Positions 4,526-12,281 of a DNA stretch of 16,541 nt are shown here, piece by piece; the stretch's first letter is position 1, and the number at the start of each line of letters is the position of its first letter. A model generated the notes under the pieces. It saw nothing but the letters and a program-made list of their open reading frames with translations, was not told where the DNA came from and ran no database searches. This DNA comes from Chloroflexota bacterium (GTDB taxonomy: Bacteria; Chloroflexota; UBA6077; JACQUR01). A program made the position numbers and the translations under genes. The stretch spans positions 1-16,541 of the forward strand of contig JACQUR010000264.1 in the NCBI GenBank assembly GCA_016210245.1. Reading direction: 5' to 3'.

Positions 4526-7423
4526 CCCAGCGCTTTCACCAGCTCCGGCCGCCGCCAGCGGAGCAGGAGGATGGCAGCCAGCATCAGCCGCGCCGCGGCG
4601 GCGATGGTGGGCCGCAGGCCAAAGCGGTCGCCCAGCGCCCCCTGGAGCAGGGCGCCGGCCGGGTAGCAGGTCCCGAAGGCTACCATGAACAGGCTCAGCG
4701 CGCGCCCGCGTAGCTCGGGCGCCGCGCGGAGCTGCACCACCGTGGCCAACCCCGAGAGCACCCCGAGGTACGCGCCGCCGATGCCGACCATGCAGGCCGC
4801 GGCCAGCGGGAAGGTGGGCGCCAGCGCGTAGCACACCAGCCCCAGGGGCAGCAGCACCAGGGCGCCCAGCAGCACGGTGCCCCGCCCAAAGCGCTCCACC
4901 AGGGGGGTCATCGCCACCGCGGCGCCGACTGCCCCGACTCCCTGGGCGGCCACCAGCGTCGCCGTCTCCCGCGAGCCTCCCCCGAACACGAAGGCCGCCA
5001 CCGCCGGGGCGAGGGCGGCGAACGGCGCGGCCAGCAGGCCCGCCACGGCGATGAGCCCCACGCTGGCCGCGATGCCCGGATCGCGGCTCGCCTGGGCCAG
5101 GCCCTGGGCCAGGTGGCGGAGGAAGGGCACCTGAGTACCCGGCCGAGCCGGCAGCCGCACGCAGGCGGTGGCCGCCAGAGTGGCGCCGAAGGAGGCGGCA
5201 TTGGCGCCGAAGGCCCAGGCGTAGCCGCCCGTGGCGATCACCACCCCGGCCACTGCCGGGCCGATGACCCGCCCCAGGTTGAACTGGGCCGAGGACAGGC
5301 TCATTGCCCCTGGCAGGTCCTCTGTCGGGACCACGTCCGGCAAGAGGGACTGCCAGGCCGGCATGCGCAGCGCCGCCAGGATGCCGCCGACGAGCATGAT
5401 CGCGGCCACCGGCTGTGGCGTGGCCAGCCCGGTCGCGGCCAGCGCCGCCAGCGAGCCCGCCAGCAGTCCCTGGGCGGCAATCAGCACCAGCAGGTAGCGG
5501 CGCCGATCGAGCCGGTCGGCCAGCGTGCCGCCAATCGGCCCGAACACCGCGATCGGGGCGGAGGCCAGCGCCGCCACCAGGCCGGTCCAGGCCGCCTGGC
5601 CCGTCTGCTCGGTGATCAGCACCCCGACGGAGACGCTCTCCATCCAGGTCCCGATATTGGAGGCGAACCCCGCCGACCACAGCCCGGCAAACGCCCGGTG
5701 CCGCAACGGCCGCAGCGCCGACAACCGCGTGGGAGAGACAATGGCGATCCGCACTGGCGAGTCCTGAGTCCTGAGTGCTGAGTGCTGAGTGCTGAGTGCT
5801 GAGTCCTGAGTCCTGAGCCCCGGGCTCCCGCTCAGGACTCAGCACTTTCAACTCAGCACTCTCCTCGCCCAGGGTGAAGGCCACCTCGGCGTGGCCGTGG
5901 CTGCGCTCGCCCTCGGCCACGAAGGGTACCGCGTCCCTGGCGTCGGCCGGGATGCGGTAGGGGCCGGCTCCGTGGAAGTTGCCATCGGCGTCGGCTTGCG
6001 CCTCGGCCACCGGGCTTCCATCCGCCCGGGCGATGCGCACCGGCTCGTCGGCGGCGAAGCCCCAGCCCTGGAAGGTCACCTGGGCGCCCGCCGCGCCAAA
6101 GCGCTGGCTCAGGTCGATGCCTGGCTCCAGGGGCAGGATGGTGAACACCACGCTCGTGGGCGCGAGGCTGCGCTCGCCCAGCACGGACAGGGTGACGTTG
6201 CCGGCCCCCAGGTCGGTCGGGAGTACGAAGCGCCCGGCGTCCCGGAAGGCGCCCCGGTCGTCGGCCTGGAAGGTGGTCACCTCGCGCCCGGCGCCGGGCT
6301 TGCCCAGGTAGGCGTGCAGGGTCTCACCGGGCGCGAAGTAGCTGCCGACGAACCCGACCTCCGTCCCCACCCGCCCTGCGTAGCGGCTCAGCTCCAGCCC
6401 GGGCCCGAAGGGCATCACCTCGAAGTCGGCCGTGGTGAGCTGCTGGGTCTGCGCCCCGAGGGCCACCAGGGTGTGCTTGCCCACCATGGTGGCCGGCAGG
6501 CGCAGCACGTCCGGGGCGTCGACCTTGCCCTGGCCGTCAGCCGGGACCGCCGCCAGCGGCTGGGCGGTAAGCTGGCCCGGGCGGGTCTGGTCCAGGTAGA
6601 CCCGCACCTGCTCCCCGGGCGCGAAGTCGTAGCCGACGAAGCCGAAGAGCGCCTCGGCCTGAGGGGTGTAGTTGGTCATCTCCACCCAGGGGTTGAAGCC
6701 GAGCACGTACAGGGGCGCGCGCACGGGGAAGCGGCCACTGGCGCCGACCGCGACGATGAAGTGGTCGCCCTTGGGCGCGCTGGGCACCTCGAGCTGGGTG
6801 GCGGGCAGCAGGCCGTCGCGGCCGGCCTGGGCAGAGGCGAGCGGCCGCCCGGCCACGCTATCCAGGTAGAGGCTGACCTCCTCGCCGGGTAGGAAGCTGC
6901 CCCCCTGGGCCACCACCTGGTGGCCGGGTTTGGCGGTTTCCTGGCCCAGCTTCAGCCACGGCGGATTCGCCTGGAGGCTGAACCGGGTCCGCCCGGTGCG
7001 CCCGCTCTGGGCGCCGATGGCGACCACGACCTGTGGGCCGTTGGGCAACTCGGCCGCCACGCCGTAGCTCAGGCCGTAGAAGTCGCCGTGCTCGTCGGCC
7101 ACGGTCTGGCCAACCCTGGCGCTACTGCCCTCCACCAGGAGCACCACGGCCTCGCCCGGCCGATAGCCATGCCCCTCGAAGGTGACGACCGCGCCGCGGG
7201 TGAGCTGGCCGGCGTTGCCCAGCAGCACCGCATCCTCTGACCCCACCGCCTTCGGCGCAGGCAGCGCGGAGGCGATCTCCTGGCCACCCTCGGCCGGGCT
7301 CGGGCGCTCGGCCGGCGGTCCAGCGCCTCCGCCCAGCGAGGGCAAGCCCAGGTGCAGGCTGCTGGGCCAGAAGACCAGCAGCAGCAGCCCGAGCGCGACC
7401 AGCAGGTACCAGAATCGTCGCAT
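4502..7423 (-). CDS. Membrane-anchored protein with five Ig-like repeats; natural stop lost, frame runs on through MFS gene
   Basis: The ATG at 7423 opens a protein with an N-terminal membrane helix (about 4-20), a Pro/Gly-rich linker and five repeats of about 90 residues (about 63-150, 155-240, 245-338, 342-432, 436-519). Each has the core pattern GxxFxPGExVxxYL, then AD.xGxF, then a G.xS turn. They match the repeats of its upstream neighbour, so the two are paralogues. Such beta-sandwich repeats are typical of surface or wall-exposed proteins. Recognisable sequence ends near 5865. The frame then passes through a heptamer array (5862-5758) without a stop and stays open to 4502, out of frame across the MFS gene; that tail is unlikely to be a real domain. 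The true end is probably near 5860, with an indel or changed repeat number having removed the stop. No Shine-Dalgarno precedes the ATG, which lies 4 bp from another heptamer hairpin. Confidence 0.6.
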   Translation of the reverse strand: MRRFWYLLVALGLLLLVFWPSSLHLGLPSLGGGAGPPAERPSPAEGGQEIASALPAPKAVGSEDAVLLGNAGQLTRGAVVTFEGHGYRPGEAVVLLVEGSSARVGQTVADEHGDFYGLSYGVAAELPNGPQVVVAIGAQSGRTGRTRFSLQANPPWLKLGQETAKPGHQVVAQGGSFLPGEEVSLYLDSVAGRPLASAQAGRDGLLPATQLEVPSAPKGDHFIVAVGASGRFPVRAPLYVLGFNPWVEMTNYTPQAEALFGFVGYDFAPGEQVRVYLDQTRPGQLTAQPLAAVPADGQGKVDAPDVLRLPATMVGKHTLVALGAQTQQLTTADFEVMPFGPGLELSRYAGRVGTEVGFVGSYFAPGETLHAYLGKPGAGREVTTFQADDRGAFRDAGRFVLPTDLGAGNVTLSVLGERSLAPTSVVFTILPLEPGIDLSQRFGAAGAQVTFQGWGFAADEPVRIARADGSPVAEAQADADGNFHGAGPYRIPADARDAVPFVAEGERSHGHAEVAFTLGEESAELKVLSPEREPGAQDSGLSTQHSALSTQDSGLASADRHCLSHAVVGAAAVAAPGVCRAVVGGVRLQYRDLDGERLRRGADHRADGPGGLDRPGGGAGLRPDRGVRADWRHAGRPARSAPLPAGADCRPGTAGGLAGGAGRDRAGHATAGGRDHARRRHPGGAAHAGLAVPLAGRGPDRGPARGNEPVLGPVQPGAGHRPGSGRGGDRHGRLRLGLRRQCRLLRRHSGGHRLRAAAGSAGYSGALPPPPGPGPGPGEPRSGHRGQRGAHRRGGPAGRAVRRPRPGGGGLRVRGRLAGDGDAGGRPGSRGSRRRGGDDPPGGALWAGHRAAGRPGAAAPGAGVLRAGAHLPAGRGLHGRHRRRVPRGALGVGHGGAAPRGARATRARAEPVHGSLRDLLPGRRPAPGGAGRPLWPAAHHRRRGAADAGCHPPAPLAAAGAGESAGRVLSAES
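4516..5754 (-). CDS. MFS transporter, EntS-like exporter family
   Basis: This is a 412-residue major facilitator protein of the MFS_3/EntS-like group, whose known members export siderophores and other small molecules. After a short basic N terminus come the first helix region (GLWSAGFASNIGTWMES), then the motif-A loop GGTLADRLDRRRYLL near residues 74-88 between helices 2 and 3, and a helix-5 region with FNLGRVIGPAVAGVV. Many further hydrophobic segments run to a basic C terminus, consistent with about 12 helices and normal length. The start is GTG at 5754, with no Shine-Dalgarno because a heptamer array lies 4 bp upstream. The TGA stop is also within a heptamer array. It is the last gene of the minus-strand surface-glycosylation cluster, but membership in that pathway is unproven. 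The substrate cannot be told from sequence. Confidence 0.87.
   Translation of the reverse strand: MRIAIVSPTRLSALRPLRHRAFAGLWSAGFASNIGTWMESVSVGVLITEQTGQAAWTGLVAALASAPIAVFGPIGGTLADRLDRRRYLLVLIAAQGLLAGSLAALAATGLATPQPVAAIMLVGGILAALRMPAWQSLLPDVVPTEDLPGAMSLSSAQFNLGRVIGPAVAGVVIATGGYAWAFGANAASFGATLAATACVRLPARPGTQVPFLRHLAQGLAQASRDPGIAASVGLIAVAGLLAAPFAALAPAVAAFVFGGGSRETATLVAAQGVGAVGAAVAMTPLVERFGRGTVLLGALVLLPLGLVCYALAPTFPLAAACMVGIGGAYLGVLSGLATVVQLRAAPELRGRALSLFMVAFGTCYPAGALLQGALGDRFGLRPTIAAAARLMLAAILLLRWRRPELVKALGEC
5758..5862. repeat. Inverted heptamer array (TGAGTSC), nine units
   Basis: Nine 7-bp units, mostly TGAGTCC or TGAGTGC, run from 5758 to 5820. An inverted, partly degenerate arm follows at 5830-5862. 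Read on the minus strand, the first arm met by the ribosome has TGA in two frames only, and the Ig-repeat protein enters in the third, open frame. The longer arm then has no stops in any frame on that strand. The array lies between the Ig-repeat gene and the MFS start codon. Confidence 0.85.
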
Positions 7424-7427
7424 CGTC

Positions 7428-7526
7428 CGATTTTGGATTTTGGATTTTGGATTTTGGATTTTGGATTGAGGACGGCCCGGATCCCGCGTCCTCAATCCAA
7501 AATCCAAAATCCAAAATCCAAAATCG
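7428..7526. repeat. Inverted heptamer array (TTTTGGA), 39-bp perfect stem
   Basis: Five TTTTGGA units at 7431-7465 continue into TTGAGGACG. The reverse complement lies at 7487-7525, giving a perfect 39-bp stem (7436-7474 with 7487-7525) and a 12-nt GC-rich loop. The array is AT-rich, unlike all DNA around it. It starts one base after the TAG stop of the upstream Ig-repeat gene and ends 4 bp before the ATG of the next, filling the whole gap. It therefore replaces any ribosome-binding site for the second gene. In the transcript it would form a very stable hairpin between the two paralogues. Confidence 0.9.
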
Positions 7527-9302
7527 CTACCTCGCGTACTGGGCTGGAACCCAGCCCTCGGTGCCATCCTCGGTGCGGACGTGGAGCCACGTGGTCTGAT
7601 CGACCTGTTTGGTTTCCAGCACCTGGAGGCGGCGGCCCTCCGCCACGGCCACGTTGGTGCGGTCGTTGGGCGCGGGCGTGCGCCGCAGGACCACGCCCTG
7701 GCCGTCCGTATTGGCGACCACCACGGTGCGGGCCGGCTGGCCCTGGCCCTGGGCTTGGGCACCCGGCGTTGCCTGCCCCTGGGCCTGGGGCTGAGGCTGG
7801 GCACCCTGGGTTGGCTGCGCCTGGGCTTGCGGCTGGCCACCCGGCGCCGGCTGAGGCCGGCCATCCTGGCCCTCCTGGTCGTCGAAGGGGCAACGGAACT
7901 CGCGGTCCTCGGCCGCCACCTGGACCGGCCCGCCGGCCTCCATCACCTCGAAGGCGGCCACAGCCGCGGCCTGGCTCCTGGCACCCACCAGGTTGAACTC
8001 TGCGGTCCCCGCCTGGACGTTGCCCGGCACGGTGTACTGGCCCGCGGCCAGGGCATTGCCCTGGTCGTCGGTCTTGAAGCAGCTCACCAGCCTGCCCGCG
8101 CTGTTCTGGCTCTTACCCACGAACACGCGCACCACCTCGTCGCGGGCGAAGCCCGTGGCGTAGAAGCTCAGGCTAGTGCCCGGCCGCCCCCCGTAGGTGG
8201 AGGGCTGGACCGAGGGCGTGTAGGGCAGGATGTCGAAGCTGGCCGTCGTAGGCGCCAGGCTCTGCTGGCCGATGAAGATGAAGGTGTTCTTGCCCTTCAG
8301 GTCGAAGGGGATGCGGAACGGACCCGCGTTGGTGAAGCTGCCCTCGCCGTCAGCCACGACCTCGCCAATCGGCTGGCCATTCGGGCTGTTCAGGTAGACC
8401 AGCACCCGCTCGCCCGGCCCGAACCCCTTGCCGGAGAAGGCCATCACCTGGTCGGCCTTGAGCGCGTAGCTGGACAGGTCGACCACCGGGTAGAGGTTGA
8501 GCATCTGGAAGGGGACCGTCACCGGCGACTGGCTCTTTTCGCCGATGAAGATGAACGAGTTCATCCCCACCGCCCCGAAGGGCACGCGCACCGCGGCCTG
8601 GCGCACGGTGCCCCCCTGGTCCACGCGGAAGGTGGCCACGGGCTGGGCGGCCAGGCTATTCCAGAACACGCCCACCGTCTCGCCCGGGGCGAAGCCGCTG
8701 GCGGCGAAAGCGATCTCGTTCCCCGGTTGGCCCACCTGCGTGCCCATCTTGATCTGGGGCACGTCGCCCGCGATCTGGCCGTTGCTGCTGGCAGCCTTGC
8801 CACTATTGCGCTGGCGAGCCTCGACCACAAAGGACCCGGCCGCGGCGTCGGCCGGCAGGTTGAAGCTGAAGCTGCCGAAGGCGCCGCTCTGGTCGGCCTG
8901 GACGAAGCCCAGCTCCTGCGGCTTCGGATCGGTCTCCGAGCGCTTCAGGAACAGGTCGATCGTCGCGCCACCATCGAACCCGCCCCCGGCCACGCCCACA
9001 CTCGAGCTGGGCTTGGCGGAGGCCGGGTTGAGCAGCAGCAGCGGCTGCTGGCGGCCAATGCCCGCGCGGTCGATCTCGCGCGGGGTCGGGCTGGGGCCCG
9101 GCTGGGCCTGAGGCGTCGCGTTCCGATCCGTCTTCTGCGCTGGCTGAGGCTTGCTGGCCGGCTGGCTGCCGGGCGTGCCGTCGCCCACGTCGACGACCTC
9201 CGAGGCCTGGGGTGCATCGGCCGATGGGCGGGCGATCACGCTCCCCAGGACCGCGAAGAGGATGATTGCGCCGACGGCGATGAACATGTTTCGGGGAGTC
9301 AT
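7527..9302 (-). CDS. Membrane-anchored Ig-like repeat protein with C-terminal bacterial SH3 domain
   Basis: The 591-residue protein has an N-terminal membrane helix (about 7-24) without a clear cleavage site, a Pro/Gln-rich linker (about 40-85), and four Ig-like repeats of about 90 residues (about 88-170, 183-266, 270-358, 361-453). The repeats carry the shared pattern SGFAPGETVxVxW or GFGPGERVLVYL, then a D..G.F strand and a closing FIFIG.xS strand. A Gln/Ala/Pro-rich spacer (about 478-525) follows, then a bacterial SH3-type domain (about 526-591, with GVVLRR, the W571 region and EGWVPAQY) of the kind that binds cell-wall peptides. It is probably a surface protein reaching the wall, and a plausible acceptor for the glycosyltransferases encoded just upstream. 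The start is firm: the GT39 gene ends in TAA and GGAGGT follows at once, 9 nt from the ATG. It is a paralogue of the next gene downstream. Confidence 0.85.
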   Translation of the reverse strand: MTPRNMFIAVGAIILFAVLGSVIARPSADAPQASEVVDVGDGTPGSQPASKPQPAQKTDRNATPQAQPGPSPTPREIDRAGIGRQQPLLLLNPASAKPSSSVGVAGGGFDGGATIDLFLKRSETDPKPQELGFVQADQSGAFGSFSFNLPADAAAGSFVVEARQRNSGKAASSNGQIAGDVPQIKMGTQVGQPGNEIAFAASGFAPGETVGVFWNSLAAQPVATFRVDQGGTVRQAAVRVPFGAVGMNSFIFIGEKSQSPVTVPFQMLNLYPVVDLSSYALKADQVMAFSGKGFGPGERVLVYLNSPNGQPIGEVVADGEGSFTNAGPFRIPFDLKGKNTFIFIGQQSLAPTTASFDILPYTPSVQPSTYGGRPGTSLSFYATGFARDEVVRVFVGKSQNSAGRLVSCFKTDDQGNALAAGQYTVPGNVQAGTAEFNLVGARSQAAAVAAFEVMEAGGPVQVAAEDREFRCPFDDQEGQDGRPQPAPGGQPQAQAQPTQGAQPQPQAQGQATPGAQAQGQGQPARTVVVANTDGQGVVLRRTPAPNDRTNVAVAEGRRLQVLETKQVDQTTWLHVRTEDGTEGWVPAQYAR

Positions 9303-9317
9303 TCGCTAGCCACCTCC

Positions 9318-10955
9318 TTACTTGTTGACCTTCCGGACCTCGAAGCGCACGTCACCCTGCTCGAACACGGCGAGGATGGTGGAGTGGTCGAGCGCCTCAA
9401 AGATGAAGTCCTCTTTCCCATCGCTGTTGTTCAATTGCATGGCATCGGTCATCTTGTTCGACATGACCAGGTAGTCGATCCGCCGCCAGTCCTGGCGCAG
9501 CAGCTTCTCGGACACGTCCGGGTCGCTGGACGCCTTGAAGTGCGAGTGGAAGCGCGGGAAGGCCGGCCGGACGACGTGCAGGTCAACCCAGATGTCGTCG
9601 TCGCCGATGATCGTGGCCTGGGGCGGCAGGTTCTGGCGCACGAAGGCGATCTGCTGCGCCTGCAGCCCGGTCAGGTCGATCTTCGGGTCGTAGGGGTCGA
9701 CGGGCTTCAGCACGCCTTCCTCGTTGAACTTGACCGTCCAGACCACCACCAGCGGCAGCAGCAGCGCGGCCAGCACCACCCGGCCCATGGTCGGCGGCAG
9801 CGTCCGGACCCAGCGGGCGAACGCCAGACCCGCGTTCAGCGCCAGGAAGGGCAGCAGCGGCACCACGTAGAACTCGAGCATCACGCTGCCGCGCCCCAGG
9901 TAGACCAGGTAGGCCAGCGAGAGCAGCGCGGCGATCAGGGTGGCGCGCTCGGCCGGATTGGCTCGGCCCCGCAGGCCGACGACCAGGTTCCACAGGGTCG
10001 CGGCGGTGCCGATGGCGAGCAGCACCCAGTCTTTCGGGATCCAGGAGCCCAGGGAGAAGCGCCAGAACGGGCTCTGGTCGCCGAACTCGAGCGCGCTCCC
10101 CTGGCGGCGACCGAGCTGCCACAGGATCGTGTCTACCAGCGAGACGCGCTGTGGGCTGTGGCCCATCAGCCAGGCCTCGAGCGAGGTGGGCAGCAGCTCG
10201 TTCTTCAACGCGGCGAACAGCGCGTACACGGAGATCACCGCCACGGCCGTGAACGCCCAGCCCACCACGGCGAAGCGGAAGTGGTGGCTGCGGCGGGTCA
10301 AGCAGTAGAGCAGGAAGACGACGACCGGCGTCAGGAAGAGGGCGTTCTCCTTGGTCAGTACGGCCATCCCGAACGCGAAGCCGCTGCCCAGCAAGGTCAT
10401 CACTCGCCGCTCGCTGACCAGGATGAGCCACAGGCTCAGCAGCACCCAGAAGACCATCAGGTTGTCCAGCAGCACCATGCGCTGGTAGTAGACCGCCAGC
10501 GGCGACAGGCTGAAGAGCAGGCCGGCCAGCAGCCCGGCCAGGGTGCTGCCGGTCAGGCGCTGGGCCACCCGGACCAGCAGATAGGTGTTCACCACGTGGA
10601 GCACCACCATGAAGGCCCGTCCGGAGTTGATGGTCAGGCCGAACTGGGAGAACTTCAGCGGGAGCAGGGCCACCCAACTGGCCAGCAGCAGCCAGCCCGC
10701 GGGCGCATGGTCGTAGATGTAGGTGTAGGGCGAGAGGCGAGCCAGGTTGAGCACCGCCCAGGCCTGCTGCATGTACACGCCCTCGTCAGTCAGGTAGGCC
10801 GGATACTGGAAGGCGCGAAAGGCGTGGGTGGCGAAGGCGAGGCCCAGCAGCCCGAGCAGCAGCGGGCGCTCCAGCCCGGCCACCAGTGGTTCGTGCCAGG
10901 GTGCGGGCAATCTTCCATCGCCTGTGTAGCCGCGCGCGTGACTGAACTCGCGCAT
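9318..10955 (-). CDS. GT39-type membrane glycosyltransferase (GT-C fold, ArnT/PMT-like)
   Basis: GT-C enzymes use lipid-linked sugars on the outer face of the membrane to modify proteins or lipids. The 545-residue product has about ten or more hydrophobic helices in its first 410 residues and a soluble C-terminal part (about 411-545). The first external loop carries the acidic pair D57-E58 (LTDEGVYMQQ), the catalytic-type motif of GT39/GT83 enzymes. A later loop has YDHAPAGW (81-88), equivalent to the HPPL-type loop, followed by the YYQRMVLLDN stretch (156-165). The ATG is 12 bp past the GT2 stop, and the stop codon runs into the Shine-Dalgarno (TAGGGGGAGAG), so translation is probably coupled. 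Acceptor and sugar are unknown; the adjacent Ig-repeat proteins are candidate substrates by context only. Confidence 0.85.
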   Translation of the reverse strand: MREFSHARGYTGDGRLPAPWHEPLVAGLERPLLLGLLGLAFATHAFRAFQYPAYLTDEGVYMQQAWAVLNLARLSPYTYIYDHAPAGWLLLASWVALLPLKFSQFGLTINSGRAFMVVLHVVNTYLLVRVAQRLTGSTLAGLLAGLLFSLSPLAVYYQRMVLLDNLMVFWVLLSLWLILVSERRVMTLLGSGFAFGMAVLTKENALFLTPVVVFLLYCLTRRSHHFRFAVVGWAFTAVAVISVYALFAALKNELLPTSLEAWLMGHSPQRVSLVDTILWQLGRRQGSALEFGDQSPFWRFSLGSWIPKDWVLLAIGTAATLWNLVVGLRGRANPAERATLIAALLSLAYLVYLGRGSVMLEFYVVPLLPFLALNAGLAFARWVRTLPPTMGRVVLAALLLPLVVVWTVKFNEEGVLKPVDPYDPKIDLTGLQAQQIAFVRQNLPPQATIIGDDDIWVDLHVVRPAFPRFHSHFKASSDPDVSEKLLRQDWRRIDYLVMSNKMTDAMQLNNSDGKEDFIFEALDHSTILAVFEQGDVRFEVRKVNK

Positions 10956-10967
10956 GGTGCTCTCCCC

Positions 10968-12281
10968 CTACGCCTTGCTGGCCGGCTGGGCTGCGTGCTG
11001 GCGGTGGGCGCCCACGTGGGCCGTCTTCTCCCAGTTGTTCACCCCGCGCAGCTCGCGCAGCGTGGCGCGGATCGCGGCGTAGCCCAGCAGCCACTGGTAG
11101 GGCAAGTACCCCAGCAGCATCTTCAACGGGGTCAGGCGGGTGGGCCGCAACCCGTGGGCGGAGGTGAACTCGTACAGCCCGACCAGGCTGACCAGGAAGT
11201 GCGCCGCCACCAGGTACGCCGGCAGCCAGAGCACGATCGCGGCCAGGATCGGCATCTTGATGCTGAAGATCATCCACAACGAGACCGGCACGTAGAGCGC
11301 CAGCAGCGCCTGGGCAGTGGGGAAAGCCAGCGTGTAGATAGCCAGCAGGCGCTGCTCCAGAGTGGGCAGTTTGCGCCACTCGCCCTTGCGCAGCGTCTGC
11401 AGGAACCCCTGGCTCCAGCGCGTGCGCTGGCGGATGAACTGGCCTACGGTGGGCGGAGTCTCCTCCTTGGTCACGTAGCGGTCGTCGTAGACCACCCGCA
11501 CCGGCAGGCCCAGGGCGCTGATGCGGATGCCGATGTCGGCGTCCTCGGTCAGGTTCCGCTCGTCCCAGCCGCCGAGCTGCTCGATGACCTCGCGCCGAAA
11601 GAAGACGGTGTTGCCGCCCAGGGGGATCATGCGATTCCTGGCGTGGTAGTGCAGGCGCGATTTGAACCAGAAGAAGTACTCCAGCACGTTGAGGGCCGAG
11701 TACCAGTTGGAGTCGTAGTTCATGAGCTGCACGCCGCACTGGACCACCGGCACGCCCTCGTCCAGCATGGTCGTGTTGACCACGTCCAGGATGGCCGGGT
11801 GGATCTCGTCTTCGGCATCGAAGATGGTCACCACCTGGTTGGTCGTCTGCCGGAAAGCCACGTTGAGCCCGTGCGGCTTGTTGATCGGCTGGTCGTCGAA
11901 GGTCACCAGACGCACGTGGCGCACGCCTGTGCGCTCCAGCACCTCGATCCTCTCCTGGGCTCGAGCGATGGTGCCCTGGTCCCCGCTCTCGACGACGACG
12001 ATGATCTCGACCCGGTGGTGCGGGTAGTGGATGTCCACTGCTCGCTGGATAGTGTCCTGGATGACCGCCTCCTCGTGGCGCGCAGGGAGCAGGACGGCAA
12101 AGGACAGCTCCGGCGGGCGGAAGCGGTCGGGCGCCCGGGCCTTGCGGTAGGCCTCCGGCTGGTCCCAGGTGTAGAGCACCAGATACACGGTGTAGGCGGC
12201 CTGGAGGGTCAGCAGCATGGAGAACACCACGGCCGCCACGATGAGTGGCCCGGTGGCGAGGGCAAGCAAGCTGCTCGTCAT
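10968..12281 (-). CDS. Processive-type family 2 glycosyltransferase with membrane helices
   Basis: This is a 437-residue GT2 enzyme of the cellulose/hyaluronan synthase-like type, which transfers sugars from nucleotide donors at the inner membrane face. An N-terminal helix region (about 11-36) precedes the catalytic domain. Visible motifs are the nucleotide-binding LLPARHEE (64-71), the metal site D155-A-E-D158, the T245-E-D247 acid-base motif and Q285-R-T-R-W289, the QxxRW signature of processive enzymes. Three hydrophobic segments follow (about 313-340, 343-372, 385-405). The ATG at 12281 overlaps the TGA of the upstream gene (ATGA), with AGGTGGGG ahead of it. The frame stays open for 92 more codons upstream, but that part is a low-complexity Arg/Gly/Ala reading of the neighbouring gene. 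It may make a lipid-linked sugar for the GT39 enzyme, or a short surface glycan. Confidence 0.9.
   Translation of the reverse strand: MTSSLLALATGPLIVAAVVFSMLLTLQAAYTVYLVLYTWDQPEAYRKARAPDRFRPPELSFAVLLPARHEEAVIQDTIQRAVDIHYPHHRVEIIVVVESGDQGTIARAQERIEVLERTGVRHVRLVTFDDQPINKPHGLNVAFRQTTNQVVTIFDAEDEIHPAILDVVNTTMLDEGVPVVQCGVQLMNYDSNWYSALNVLEYFFWFKSRLHYHARNRMIPLGGNTVFFRREVIEQLGGWDERNLTEDADIGIRISALGLPVRVVYDDRYVTKEETPPTVGQFIRQRTRWSQGFLQTLRKGEWRKLPTLEQRLLAIYTLAFPTAQALLALYVPVSLWMIFSIKMPILAAIVLWLPAYLVAAHFLVSLVGLYEFTSAHGLRPTRLTPLKMLLGYLPYQWLLGYAAIRATLRELRGVNNWEKTAHVGAHRQHAAQPASKA

Noticed and set aside
4502..5754. Run-on part of the Ig-repeat frame as a real C-terminal domain
   Set aside because: It is an out-of-frame reading of a well-formed MFS gene and has only Gly/Arg/Ala-rich sequence. 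The stop was probably lost at the repeat.
7428..7526. CRISPR or phage attachment site
   Set aside because: The 7-bp units are tandem and inverted with no spacers, and no integrase or tRNA is nearby.
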